DNA of 64,000 nucleotides from assembly GCA_029239875.1 (NCBI GenBank), contig JARBUD010000013.1, forward strand, positions 124,001 through 188,000, given 5' to 3'. Each line of letters starts with the position of its first letter. Position 1 is the stretch's first letter. Both the position numbers and the translations under genes were made by a program. This document shows, piece after piece, positions 20,714 to 29,856 of this stretch. Origin of the DNA: Xanthobacteraceae bacterium (lineage in GTDB: Bacteria; Pseudomonadota; Alphaproteobacteria; Rhizobiales; Xanthobacteraceae). The notes under the pieces are model-generated. The model was not told the origin of the DNA. It made no database searches and saw nothing but the letters and a program-made list of their open reading frames with translations.

Positions 20714-21687
20714 CGTTGGCCCTCGTCGCCCTCGCCTTCCTCCTCGCCGGCGGGCGGGCGCAGGCGGAGGCCGGCCGGCCGTTCCTCGCCTATCACGCGA
20801 GCTGGTACGAAGTGCCGGCGACGCGCGCGGAAGAGACGACCATCGCCCGGCTGCCGGGCTATCTCACCCATGTCGCGCTGAGCTTCGTGAAGCCGGACCT
20901 CGCCTATAAGGGCGACCTCGACCTCTCCGGCACCGGGCTGCAATACCCCTATTCCGGCGCGGTGCTGAAGCAGGCCATCGCGCTGCTGAAATCGCGCCAG
21001 CCGGATGTCCGCGTGCTGCTGGCGGTGGGCGGAGCGACCTATCACGGCTGGGACAGGCTCGATGAGGCGGCGCTGGCGCGGCTCGTGCGCGACCTCGGCG
21101 CCGACGGCGTCGACTTCGACTTCGAGCCGATCGACCCGCGCTGCATCGCCGTGCAGGGGCGGATGCGCTGTGCCGACGACGTCCTCTCCGTCAGCCTCGT
21201 GCGCCGCCTCCGCGCCGCGCTGCCGCGGCCGGCGGTCCTCAGCGCCGCCGGCTGGAGCGTCGGCGCCTATGGCGAGGGCGCCTTCGCCGGCGCGCCGCCG
21301 CGCAGCCCGTGGACCGGCGCGATGCTGGCGCTGCTGCGCTCACCGGCGGCGGCCGAGCTCGATCTGGTCTCGATCATGAGCTACGACGCCGGCCCGTCCT
21401 ACCGCCCGGCGCAGGCCTTCCGCGCCTATCGCGCGGTGTGGAAGGGACCGCTGGCGCTCGGCATACCCGTCATGCCGGCGACCAATGGCGGCCCGCGCTT
21501 CACCATCGACTATACGGCGAAGACGCTCTCCGCCGTGCTCTCCGATCCCGGCGCGGGCGCCATGCTCTATGCGCTTCGCGAGGAGCCGCCCGGCCCGCCG
21601 GGACCGGACAATCCGGACTACCGCTCGCTCGCCGCGCTGATCTGCGTGACGCTGGAAAAACCCGGCTGCGACGCGGCTATGCCCTGA
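20647..21687 (+). CDS. Glycoside hydrolase family 18 (chitinase-like) protein
   Basis: The TIM-barrel hydrolase signature DxxDxDxE is present as DGVDFDFEP near residue 160, so the catalytic glutamate is kept. FLAYHASWYEV begins the barrel, and DLVSIMSYDAG and VMPATNGG supply later strands. A hydrophobic signal segment (TLALVALAFLLAGG...AQA) lies near residues 20-40, so the protein is exported. The in-frame ATG at 20647 overlaps the transferase gene by 67 bp. A shorter start at a TTG (20716) would give a compact signal peptide. It probably trims or releases the polysaccharide made by this locus, an inference from position. Confidence 0.82.
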   Translation: MVRHPHHPADHDQGPCRHVSLLTLALVALAFLLAGGRAQAEAGRPFLAYHASWYEVPATRAEETTIARLPGYLTHVALSFVKPDLAYKGDLDLSGTGLQYPYSGAVLKQAIALLKSRQPDVRVLLAVGGATYHGWDRLDEAALARLVRDLGADGVDFDFEPIDPRCIAVQGRMRCADDVLSVSLVRRLRAALPRPAVLSAAGWSVGAYGEGAFAGAPPRSPWTGAMLALLRSPAAAELDLVSIMSYDAGPSYRPAQAFRAYRAVWKGPLALGIPVMPATNGGPRFTIDYTAKTLSAVLSDPGAGAMLYALREEPPGPPGPDNPDYRSLAALICVTLEKPGCDAAMP

Positions 21688-21688
21688 C

Positions 21689-22534
21689 TCAGTGCAGCGC
21701 GCCGCCGCCATGGCGGGCGACGACGTTCATGAACTCGGTCGGACGCTGGGCGAGCGGCTCCAGCGCGCCGTCGTCGGAGAGACGGTAGAAGCCATAGCCC
21801 TGCGCCGCCAGCGCGTTCCATGCCGCGGCGGCATCACCGCGCGCCTTCATCAGCGTCGGGCAGTTCATCTCGAAGATGACGGTCGGGCGGTAGGCCGCCA
21901 GCGTCTCGCCGGCCCCGGCGATCACCTGCCCTTCCGCGCCCTCGACATCGATCTTGATGCAGTCCACGCGCGGCAGGCCGAGCTCGCGCACGAGGAGATC
22001 GAGCGTGGTCAGCTCGACCGTCTCGGTCTCGGAATCCGTACCGTCGCTGATCAGCGAGAAGGCCTGCGGGTCGTGGCCGAGCGGGTTGTGGAACAGCGCC
22101 GCCCGCCCGGGCGCGTCGGAGAGCGCCTTCGGCACCAGCGCGACATTGGTGAAGCCGTTGAGCGCGACATTGGCGTCGAGCTGGCGGCGGGCCTCCTCGC
22201 CCGGCTCCACCGCGACGACACGCGCCGCGCGCGGCGCCGCCTTCAGCGTGAACAGGCCGATATTGGCACCGACGTCGATGAACACGTCGCCGGGACGGAC
22301 GAAGTCCTGCAGATAGTTCAGCTCCGGCTCCACCGCATCGCGCAGCAGGTAGGCGGTGACCGAGGTGAACCGCATGTCGGAGGGCACGCGCAGCCGTGCG
22401 CCGGGCACCAGCTCGAACACCGGGCTGCGCCCCAGCGCCACGTTGAGCGTCCAGCTCACGCCGCGACCGATCACGGTCAGAGGTGCGCGCCGGAAGGCGG
22501 GTTCACGCAGGAGTTTGGCGACGCGCCGCAGCAT
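21689..22534 (-). CDS. FkbM family SAM-dependent methyltransferase
   Basis: The FkbM fold is clear. DVFIDVGANIGLFTL is the SAM-binding motif, VVAVEPGEEARRQL the acidic ribose-binding turn, and VDCIKIDVEGAEGQVIAG the family signature. FkbM enzymes often O-methylate sugars, so a methyl decoration of the exopolysaccharide is the likely role. The start at 22534 (MLRRVAKLL, 281 residues) has AGGA seven bases upstream; a GTG at 22549 is possible. It overlaps the end of the polymerase gene by about 32 bp and shares its operon. Confidence 0.88.
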   Translation of the reverse strand: MLRRVAKLLREPAFRRAPLTVIGRGVSWTLNVALGRSPVFELVPGARLRVPSDMRFTSVTAYLLRDAVEPELNYLQDFVRPGDVFIDVGANIGLFTLKAAPRAARVVAVEPGEEARRQLDANVALNGFTNVALVPKALSDAPGRAALFHNPLGHDPQAFSLISDGTDSETETVELTTLDLLVRELGLPRVDCIKIDVEGAEGQVIAGAGETLAAYRPTVIFEMNCPTLMKARGDAAAAWNALAAQGYGFYRLSDDGALEPLAQRPTEFMNVVARHGGGALH

Positions 22535-23879
22535 CTGAAGTCCTGACACGGTGAGGATTGACGGTGAAGCTTATGGGGCCGGCCGGCGCCGGTGTCGAGG
22601 GAGGGCGCCGGCGCTCCCGCGCGAGATAGACCGCGAGCGCCATGACCACGCCGAGCTCGCCCGGCGTGAACACCAGCGAATAGACCGCCGAGGTCACGAG
22701 CATGTAGAGGATGTAGTCGCCCAGCGCGAGCGCCATCGGATCGTCGTCCAGCCCGCGCGTGACGCGCACCACGGTGAGGAAGCCCCAGCCATAGAGCACG
22801 GCGAGCAGCAGCGCGCCCACCAGACCGTACTCGAACGCGACGCCGAACCAGCCGAGGTCGGCGACGTAGAAATTGCTGTTGCCGACGATCTGGGCGAGCG
22901 TGATGCTGCCGAAGCGGGTGGTGGCGCCGACGCCGAACAGCCAGCGCCAGGGATCGTCTCCGAGGAAGCTGCCGGCCAGCGCCAGCGAGGTCTGGCGCAC
23001 GGTCAGCGAGCCGCCGAGCGACTGCACGAGGCCCTCGGCGTTCCGCAGCACGAAATAGCCGATGGCGAGTGGCACCACCGCCAGCATCAGCCCGGTCACC
23101 AGCAGGCGCAGGCGCGGCGCCATCGACACGACCGCCGCATAGACGCAGACGAGCAGCGCCCCGCCTATGGCCGCACGCTGCTTGTAGATGACCAGCAGCA
23201 GCACGAAGCCGGCAAGGATCGCCAGCGGCGTCAGCACGTCCGGCCGCAGCATGAAGCGCCGCGTCAGGTAGAACAGGAACAGCGTACCGAAGAACATCGG
23301 CATGTAGATGCGGTAGCCGCGCTCGTCGTCGAGCATGAACAGCTTGCCGAGCTCGGGATTGTTCACATACGAGCTCGCCGGCACCAGCAGCCACAGCACG
23401 AGCATGAGGATGAAGGTCGCCGCTCCCAGCCATACCAGCACGCTCCTGGTGCGGGCATAATTCGGCGCCAGCCAGAAGAGGAACGCCGACAGCGCGAAAT
23501 AGTAGGTGAGCGGCCAGACCTTCACCGTCGTGGTCAGTGCGTCGATCAGCCCGTTGCCGAGCTGCAGCATCGAGACGAACGGGGTGAAGCCGATCGTGTA
23601 GGCGAGGAAGGCGAGGTAGAGGTCCCGCGCCGGCAGCCGCAGCCGCACCAGCCCGTAGAGACTGAACGGCAGCATGAGCAGCGGCCACGCCTTGGAGAGC
23701 AGGTAAGGCGGGGCGAAGTCGTGCAGATAGTAGAAGCTCTGGGCGAAGAGCGGCAGCACGAACACCAGCGCCGCCGTCGTCAGTGGGCCGGACAGGCGCT
23801 CGGTGGAGAGCGGCTCGGCCACGGGCGCGAAGGCGCGCGGCAGCGTCACCACCGCTCTGCGCTTGCCCGCCCCGTTCAT
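22503..23879 (-). CDS. O-antigen ligase/Wzy-like polysaccharide polymerase
   Basis: This multi-spanning inner-membrane protein of 458 residues has about ten hydrophobic helices and a large periplasmic loop (around YVNNPELGKLFMLDDERGYR). That is the topology of Wzy polymerases and WaaL-type ligases. No conserved enzymatic motif is easily read, as is normal for this family. The start MNGAGKRRAVV is supported by AGGA ten bases upstream. It overlaps the WecG-like gene by 4 bp. Between a glycosyltransferase and a methyltransferase in an exopolysaccharide locus, a polymerase role is most likely. Confidence 0.82.
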   Translation of the reverse strand: MNGAGKRRAVVTLPRAFAPVAEPLSTERLSGPLTTAALVFVLPLFAQSFYYLHDFAPPYLLSKAWPLLMLPFSLYGLVRLRLPARDLYLAFLAYTIGFTPFVSMLQLGNGLIDALTTTVKVWPLTYYFALSAFLFWLAPNYARTRSVLVWLGAATFILMLVLWLLVPASSYVNNPELGKLFMLDDERGYRIYMPMFFGTLFLFYLTRRFMLRPDVLTPLAILAGFVLLLVIYKQRAAIGGALLVCVYAAVVSMAPRLRLLVTGLMLAVVPLAIGYFVLRNAEGLVQSLGGSLTVRQTSLALAGSFLGDDPWRWLFGVGATTRFGSITLAQIVGNSNFYVADLGWFGVAFEYGLVGALLLAVLYGWGFLTVVRVTRGLDDDPMALALGDYILYMLVTSAVYSLVFTPGELGVVMALAVYLARERRRPPSTPAPAGPISFTVNPHRVRTSDAAARRQTPA

Positions 23880-24712
23880 CGCCGGTCCTTCTCCCGTTTC
23901 ATGCCATAGGCCGCCGGATTCAGCCGCGCCGCCAGCGCGATCCACAGCACCGGCAGGGAGTCGACGAAGACGCGTCGGGCATGCCCGACGGGATTGAGCG
24001 CCAGCCGGTGCGCCCATTCAAGCCCGGCCTTGCGGATGTACTCCGGGGCGCGGGTGGTCAGCCCGGTGGCGAAGTTGAGCGCGCCGCCGACGCAGAGCCC
24101 GGTGCCGACCGCGCCGCCGCGCTGCCATACCCGGTAGGCGAGATATTCCCCCTGCGGGGTGCCGACGCCGAAGAACACGTAGCGGGCGGGATAGGCGAGG
24201 ATGAAGTCGACGCAGGCCTCGACCTCATCGGGCCGTTCGATGAAGCCCATGGGCGGGTTGTGGTGGGCGATGCAGCGCAGGTTGTAGAGGCTTGCAAGGC
24301 GTTTCGGCACCTCCTCGCTGCCGCCGATCACCGCCACCAGATCGTCCGGGCCGATATGGCGCTGGAGCAAGGCGGCCGTGGTGTCGCTGCCGGCGGCGTG
24401 CGGGATGTCGAGCCCGAACAGCAACTTCGCCAGCGCCCGCGGCACCTGCCCGTCGAGCAGCCGCATCCAGGCATGGGCGTAGGCGTCGCGGAAGCGGGCG
24501 TCGTCCAGGAGGTGGAGGCGGGTGAAATGCGCCGCGTTCGGCGTCACCACATAGGCGAAGGGGGCTCCCAGTGGGCGGGCGGCGATCCGCGCTGCGGCCT
24601 GCCCGGCGTCGAGCAGAGCGACGGGCACGCCGAGATAGGTCACCTCGGGAATCCCGGCGGGCGGCGGGACGTCGACGCCCACTTGCACGCCCTCGCCCGT
24701 CCCCGTCGTCAT
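23876..24712 (-). CDS. WecG/TagA/CpsF family glycosyltransferase
   Basis: These GT26 enzymes add sugars such as ManNAcA or glucuronate-type residues to lipid-linked intermediates. The protein is 278 residues from MTTGTGEGVQVGVD. Family signatures visible are VTPNAAHFTRLH, the segment MRLLDGQVPRALAKLLFG, RHIGPDDLVAVIGGSEEV and FFGVGTPQGEYLAY. The start is taken at the ATG with GAGGA about 10 bases upstream; a TTG at 24736 would abut the export gene exactly. It belongs to a minus-strand operon with the Wza-like, Wzy-like and FkbM genes. Confidence 0.88.
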   Translation of the reverse strand: MTTGTGEGVQVGVDVPPPAGIPEVTYLGVPVALLDAGQAAARIAARPLGAPFAYVVTPNAAHFTRLHLLDDARFRDAYAHAWMRLLDGQVPRALAKLLFGLDIPHAAGSDTTAALLQRHIGPDDLVAVIGGSEEVPKRLASLYNLRCIAHHNPPMGFIERPDEVEACVDFILAYPARYVFFGVGTPQGEYLAYRVWQRGGAVGTGLCVGGALNFATGLTTRAPEYIRKAGLEWAHRLALNPVGHARRVFVDSLPVLWIALAARLNPAAYGMKREKDRR

Positions 24713-24736
24713 CGGCGCCGATCCTCGCTCAGCCAA

Positions 24737-25588
24737 TCAGAACGTCGTGCCCTGCGTGCCCAGCGTATAGTTGAAGGTGCGCTGGAAGGGCACCACCTTC
24801 TCGATGAACTGGTCGATCCAGACATTGAGCTCGGAGATCGAGCTGCGCGGCACATAGATGATGTCGCCGGAGGCGAGCTGCACGTCGTCGAGCGTGAAGC
24901 CGGTCTGGATGATGTCCTTGACGTTGATGAGGCGCAGCATGGGCAAATTGTCCGGCCCGCGGCGGATGATCGCCACCTGCCCGGTGCGGGCCTCCTCGGT
25001 GAAGCCGCCCGCGGTGAGGATGCTCTGCAGCGTGCCGTTGCGCATCTCCGAGAGATTGTACGGGCCGGGCCGCTCGACCATGCCGCCGATATAGACCTTG
25101 GCGGAGACCGCCTCCTCCAGCGAGATCACCACCTTCTGGTCGGTGAGCTCGACCTTGGAGGCGCGGCGCACCGATTCCTGCGCCGCGGCGAGGGTGAGGC
25201 CCTCGACGCGCAGCTGCCCGATGGCGCGAGGGGCGATAGTGCCGTCGGGGGCGACGGTCAGGTCCTCGTCCATCTCGCGGGTGAGGAAATACTTGATCTT
25301 CAGCTTGTCGCCGAGGCCGAGGCGGTAGGGCGGCATCTGGCTGCTCCACGGCCGGAACCCGGTCGGGTTGGCCTCGGTGAAGCGCAGCTCCTGCCCGGTG
25401 GTGAAATAGTCGTTCGGCCCCACGGGCTTGCCGACCGAGCCGGTTGTGTCGCTGGTCTGGCAGCCGGCGAGCAGCAAGGCAGCCGCCCCTGCGCAGGCGA
25501 GCCGGCTCCACATCTCGCGCACGCGGCCGCGCACGGCCGGCGGAAATGCAAGAGCGGCGGCTTCTTCGCCGCGCAGGCTTACGCGCAT
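24737..25588 (-). CDS. Polysaccharide export lipoprotein, Wza/GumB type (SLBB)
   Basis: This is a predicted outer-membrane export protein. A lipobox ALLLAGC gives a lipidated cysteine. The Poly_export domain PYRLGLGDKLKIKYF...VAPDGTIAPRAIG follows, and then SLBB-type segments AKVYIGGMVERPGPYNLSEM and LASGDIIYVPRSSI. The start MRVSLRG has AGGAG eight bases upstream (283 residues); a start at MWSRLACAG (25513) would give a classical short signal and cannot be excluded. It heads the minus-strand operon of the locus and partners the Wzc-like protein encoded at 27739. Confidence 0.88.
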   Translation of the reverse strand: MRVSLRGEEAAALAFPPAVRGRVREMWSRLACAGAAALLLAGCQTSDTTGSVGKPVGPNDYFTTGQELRFTEANPTGFRPWSSQMPPYRLGLGDKLKIKYFLTREMDEDLTVAPDGTIAPRAIGQLRVEGLTLAAAQESVRRASKVELTDQKVVISLEEAVSAKVYIGGMVERPGPYNLSEMRNGTLQSILTAGGFTEEARTGQVAIIRRGPDNLPMLRLINVKDIIQTGFTLDDVQLASGDIIYVPRSSISELNVWIDQFIEKVVPFQRTFNYTLGTQGTTF

Positions 25589-25793
25589 CACTTCGGCTCC
25601 TGATCGAACCCGCTCGGACCACACCGCACCGGCGCCTCCCGAACGGCGATCCGGCAGGCAGGACGCAGGATTCGGCTCGGGCGAGAGGGTCAACGTGGCA
25701 GGGCGAAAGCTAAACGAACGCGGTTAATGGAGGGTTTATTGGTTAATAGATTGATATTGAAATCATAACCGGCCGGGCGGGCGCTCCTCGCGC

Positions 25794-26213
25794 CTACCCC
25801 TTCCGGCAGGTCGCGCGGGCCCGCGGCGCCTTTTGGTAGAACGGCACGAGCTCGATGCGCTCGAGGTTGCGCCAGAGCACGCTCTGGCTCGGCGGGCACA
25901 GGTTCATCACCGCCGAGGTCGGGTTTCCCTTCCAGTCGTCGGGCACATGGATCGTCACCGAATAGGTGCCGAGATAGAGCTCGGGCTCGTTCGCCCACCA
26001 GCGGCTCGGCAGCACGCTCCTCACATAGTCGCGGATCGCCAGCCGCGGGTCGAACGGACGCGGATCGATGGTCGGGTCGACGTCGAAGGCCGGCAGGTCG
26101 CCGAGGCCGAGCTGGGCCGATCCCGGCGTCGCCGGCAGCACCAGCAGTAGCGCCAGCGCGGCGCTCCGGGGCCGCCAGAAGCCGCTTGCGGCGGCGCATC
26201 GCGCATGGTTCAT
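25794..26213 (-). CDS. Small secreted protein of unknown function in the exopolysaccharide locus
   Basis: The 139-residue product begins MNHARCAAASGF and has a hydrophobic signal segment (SAALALLLVLPATPGSAQ) with a likely cut after SAQ. The mature part is about 105 residues, acidic and proline-rich early (FDVDPTIDPRPFDPR), and holds two cysteines (NLCPPSQ and ATCRKG) that could form a disulfide. The segment ELYLGTYSVTIHVPDDWKG suggests a beta-rich fold. I do not recognise a family. It is divergent from wzx, 206 bp from the export gene. GAGGGA lies upstream of the ATG. A role in polysaccharide export or anchoring is only a guess from position. Confidence 0.72.
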   Translation of the reverse strand: MNHARCAAASGFWRPRSAALALLLVLPATPGSAQLGLGDLPAFDVDPTIDPRPFDPRLAIRDYVRSVLPSRWWANEPELYLGTYSVTIHVPDDWKGNPTSAVMNLCPPSQSVLWRNLERIELVPFYQKAPRARATCRKG

Positions 26214-26315
26214 GCCGGTGATGTCCCTCGCGCGAATCCTCGCAACGGCGCTAGTGCGCATATGCCACGGCCGCCGGTGCGTGTCTCGCACCGTCCGCCA
26301 CGCCGGTTGACGCGC

Positions 26316-27608
26316 ATGACCCTCACGCAAGCGTCCTCCCTGCGCCGGCTCGTCACCACCTACGCCCCCTATGCCGGCGGGCTGATGGCACGCGGCGTCG
26401 AGCTGGTGGCCAAGCTCGGCCTCTATATGCTGGCCGCACGCATCCTCGGCGCGCATGAGGCCGGCCTCTACTTCCTCTGCATGACCTGGGTCGGCCTCGC
26501 CGCCACCGTCGCCCGCGCCGGCTTCGAGAAGGCGGTGGTGCGCCACATGGCCGGCGACGTCGCCGTCGGCCGGCTGCCGCAGGCGCGCGCGGCCATGCTC
26601 ACCGGCTTCGGCTGGACGGTCGTCGGCAGCCTCCTCGCCACGCTGGCGACGCTGCTCATCGCCGCGCCGGCGGCGCTCCACGTCTTCGGCGATCCCGACC
26701 TCACGCGGCCGCTGCTGATCGCCGCCACCGCCATCGTGCCGCAGGCGCTGTGCTACTTCGTGGCCGGGGCGCTGTTCGGCTACGGCCACGCCGTCGCCGG
26801 GCAATGGGTGCAGAACGCGAGCTGGCCGGCCTTTGCGCTGCTCGCCATGCTGGCGGGCGTGCATTCGCTCGACGGCATGCTCTATGCGCTCGCCCTCTCC
26901 AACCTCGCCTCCGCCATTCTCGGCATCGTTCTGGTCGCCCGCGCCCGGCCCGTGGCCCCATCCGGGGCGGAGGAGATCGACGCCGACGCCCTGCCCGCGC
27001 TGTGGCGCACGGCGCTGCCGCTCGGCATCGTCGAGGTGGTGCAGGTCTCGCTCAACTCCATCCCGCTGCTGCTGCTCGCCGCCTTCGCCACCGCGGCCGA
27101 CGTCGGCGCCTTCAGCGTGGCGAGCCGCCTGTCCATGCTGATCTGGGTGGTGATCATCTCCATCGGCGCCATCGCCGCCCCGCGCTTCGCCGCCCTGCAC
27201 CGCGTCGGCGACTGGACCGCGCTGCGGGCGCAGAACCGGCGCGCACGGCTGCTGGTCGCCCTGTGCGCGCTGCCGCCGATCGCGCTGATGATCGCCTTCC
27301 CGGCGCCGCTGCTCTCGCTGATCGGCCCGGGCTTCGAGGTGGCGGCGACGGCGCTGGTCATCATGTGCCTCGGACAGCTCGTCAATGCCCTCCTGCCCTG
27401 CCAGGACATCATGCTCGCCATGACCGGCCATGGCGGGATCCTGCGCTGGCTGAACGCGGCGCAGCTCGCCGTCTGCGCACTGGCCGGCGCGGCGCTAGTG
27501 CCGCTCTTCGGCATGAACGGCGCGGCGCTCCTCACGGCCCTCGTCATCGTCCAGGGAGCCATCGGCACCGCCTGGATGGTGCGCCGGCTGATGCCGCAGG
27601 CCTTCTGA
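26316..27608 (+). CDS. Wzx-type lipid-linked oligosaccharide flippase
   Basis: This is a MATE/MOP superfamily membrane protein of 430 residues with about 12 helices. It would flip undecaprenyl-linked repeat units to the periplasmic face. The first helix begins MARGVELVAKLGLYMLAARILGA, the usual opening of polysaccharide flippases, and AGLYFLC follows. The start MTLTQASSLRR is chosen by similarity of this opening; the upstream frame of 37 codons is improbable, and the ribosome binding site is weak. The wzc-like gene follows 130 bp later on the same strand. Confidence 0.88.
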   Translation: MTLTQASSLRRLVTTYAPYAGGLMARGVELVAKLGLYMLAARILGAHEAGLYFLCMTWVGLAATVARAGFEKAVVRHMAGDVAVGRLPQARAAMLTGFGWTVVGSLLATLATLLIAAPAALHVFGDPDLTRPLLIAATAIVPQALCYFVAGALFGYGHAVAGQWVQNASWPAFALLAMLAGVHSLDGMLYALALSNLASAILGIVLVARARPVAPSGAEEIDADALPALWRTALPLGIVEVVQVSLNSIPLLLLAAFATAADVGAFSVASRLSMLIWVVIISIGAIAAPRFAALHRVGDWTALRAQNRRARLLVALCALPPIALMIAFPAPLLSLIGPGFEVAATALVIMCLGQLVNALLPCQDIMLAMTGHGGILRWLNAAQLAVCALAGAALVPLFGMNGAALLTALVIVQGAIGTAWMVRRLMPQAF

Positions 27609-27738
27609 CGCAATCTGTTACCTGCCAAGGGCCGGCGTTTACCGGCCATTAGGGCTAACAGGGCAAATTCGGTCTATTCTCCAAGGGCAGGCCTTGCAGG
27701 GCGTGCCCTCTTGTCCGCCGCGACGAACAGGATACCGA

Positions 27739-29856
27739 ATGTCGATGACGGGCGCTCATGCCGCCGAGAGTGACGGCCCGGCACCCGCCGTGCGGTCCGG
27801 GGCATGGTCCGCGACCTTCACCGCCCGCGACTTCCTCATCGCCGCCTTCTTCCATATCCGCATCGTCATCCTCGCCGCGCTGGTGCCGATCCTCGCTGGC
27901 ATCGTCGCCGCGACGCTGACCAAGACCGAGTACACCGCCTCCAGCCTGGTCATGGTCATGGTCAGCCGCGAGGTCACCAACCAGCAGAGCCTCACCGACA
28001 GCGGCCCCGCGGTGATGTCCATCGAAGGGCTCAAGCAGGTCGAGTCCGAGGTGCAGATCATCGAAAGCGCGGATGTCGTCCGCACGGTGATCGAGGACAT
28101 CGGTATCGACCGGCTGTTCCCGCCGAGCCCGCTGTCGCAGCTGCGCGACCTGTTCGGCAGCGCCAGCCGGATGGACCGCGCCATCGAGCGCTTCCGCCGC
28201 GACCTCAATGTCGGCGTGCTCAACGGCTCCAACGTCGTCGAGATCGCCTTCACCCATCCCATCCGCGCGCTGGCGGTGGAGACCACCGACAAGGTGGTCG
28301 AGGTCTATCTGGCCCGCCGGCGTGTCATCATGCAGAACCCCACCGCCCGCTTCCTGCAGGTGGAGGTCGAGCGATTCAAGCGCGAGCTCGGCGAGACCGA
28401 CGCCGCCGTCGAGGCGCTCAAGAGCCGCGTCGGCATCATCGACTTCAGCCAGGACGCCGTGCTCGCCGCCAACCAGGTCGACGCGGTGGTGCAGCGCCGC
28501 CGCCAGGTAGCCGAGCGCCGCGTCGCCGTCACCAGCCAGATCGCCGAGGCCGACAAGCAGCTCAAGGAGCTGCCGGAGACGGTTTTCGACTTCAGCCAGA
28601 AGAGCGACAGCTCCGGCAATGACGACGACAACAACACGCTGACCCGCCTCTTGATCGAGCGCGACCGCCTGTCCGTGCAATATGCGCCGGGCGGCTCGAT
28701 GATGCGCGAGATCAACCGCAAGATCGAAACCATCCGCCAGCAGATCGCCACCCGCAACCAGCGGCTCTACGAGACCAGCCGCGACGTCCGCAATCCGTCC
28801 ATCGCCTATCTGAACAACCTGGTGCTGTCGCTGCGCATCGAGGCCGACGCGCTCAGCCAGCAGGACCGCGAACTCGCCGACCAGCAGCAGAGGACCGAGA
28901 AGCGGCTCGCCGAGCTGCGCTCCGCCGAGACCGAGCTGGTCGAGCTCAACCGCCGCCGCGACACGCTCAACGACAGCTATCGCGAGTACCTCCGCCGGGC
29001 CACCGCCGCGCAGATCGAGGAGGCCGCCGCCGCCGAGCGCGAATCCAGCGTGCGGCTGATCCAGGACGCCGGCGACGCGGTGACCAGCCGCAACATGCGC
29101 CTGCCCTATCTCGGTGCCGGCCTGCTCGGCGGCATCCTGTTCGGCGTCGCCGCCGGCGCGGTCGCCTCCGCGCTGCGCTCCAACTTCATCATGCCGCACG
29201 AGGCCGAGCGGTCGCTGGAGCTGCCGCTCATCGGCGAATATGCCAGCCGCACCGACACCGAACCGGGCGCGGCCGAGCGGCAGGTCAGCGGGCTCACCGC
29301 CTTCCTGCTCGACACCGAGGTGGACGGAAAGCCCCTGCGCAGCGTGCAGTTCCTCGCCACCGACCCCGACGAGGCGCTCTCCCCGCTCACCCGCGCCATC
29401 GCCGCCGAGATCACCCAGCAGCGCGGGCTGCGCACGCTGTTCGTCGACCTCACGGCGCCGCCCGCGCCGGGCGACGACGATGCCGCCCGCGCGAATGGCG
29501 GCCTCTACGTCGCGCCGACCGAGGTGCCGCTGCTCTGGGCCCTGCGCGACCGCGCCCGCTCGCCGCTGCTCGACATCCGCCTCGCCACCGCCGAGGCGGA
29601 GCGGCTGATCGCCGAGCTCGGCGAGACCTTCGAGGCGGTCGTTGTCTGCGCTACCGCGCGCGATTCCGCCGCCATCGGCCACCGCTTCATGCCGCTGGTC
29701 GACGGCAATGTGCTGGTGGTACGGGCCGAGAAGACCCGCAGGGCGGCTACGCTGGCGCTGCGTACCAGCGTGATCGAGACCGGCGGCGTGCCGCTCGGCT
29801 TCGTCTTCCTCGGCCGCCGCTACATCCTGCCGAACTGGCTCTACCGGCTCACCTGA
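27739..29856 (+). CDS. Wzc/GumC-like chain-length protein with a degenerate tyrosine-kinase domain
   Basis: The 705-residue protein has a Wzz-type N-terminal domain with a first transmembrane helix (about 38-58, IVILAALVPILAGIVAATL). A long periplasmic coiled coil follows (RELADQQQRTEKRLAELRSAETELVELN). A second helix near residue 460 (YLGAGLLGGILFGVAAGAV) leads into a BY-kinase-like domain. Where BY-kinases have GEGKS, this one reads TDPDEALSP, and Walker A' reads LFVDLT, so ATP binding is probably lost. No tyrosine cluster ends the protein. AGGA six bases before the ATG fixes the start. Its end overlaps the convergent LysR gene by 16 bp. Confidence 0.87.
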   Translation: MSMTGAHAAESDGPAPAVRSGAWSATFTARDFLIAAFFHIRIVILAALVPILAGIVAATLTKTEYTASSLVMVMVSREVTNQQSLTDSGPAVMSIEGLKQVESEVQIIESADVVRTVIEDIGIDRLFPPSPLSQLRDLFGSASRMDRAIERFRRDLNVGVLNGSNVVEIAFTHPIRALAVETTDKVVEVYLARRRVIMQNPTARFLQVEVERFKRELGETDAAVEALKSRVGIIDFSQDAVLAANQVDAVVQRRRQVAERRVAVTSQIAEADKQLKELPETVFDFSQKSDSSGNDDDNNTLTRLLIERDRLSVQYAPGGSMMREINRKIETIRQQIATRNQRLYETSRDVRNPSIAYLNNLVLSLRIEADALSQQDRELADQQQRTEKRLAELRSAETELVELNRRRDTLNDSYREYLRRATAAQIEEAAAAERESSVRLIQDAGDAVTSRNMRLPYLGAGLLGGILFGVAAGAVASALRSNFIMPHEAERSLELPLIGEYASRTDTEPGAAERQVSGLTAFLLDTEVDGKPLRSVQFLATDPDEALSPLTRAIAAEITQQRGLRTLFVDLTAPPAPGDDDAARANGGLYVAPTEVPLLWALRDRARSPLLDIRLATAEAERLIAELGETFEAVVVCATARDSAAIGHRFMPLVDGNVLVVRAEKTRRAATLALRTSVIETGGVPLGFVFLGRRYILPNWLYRLT

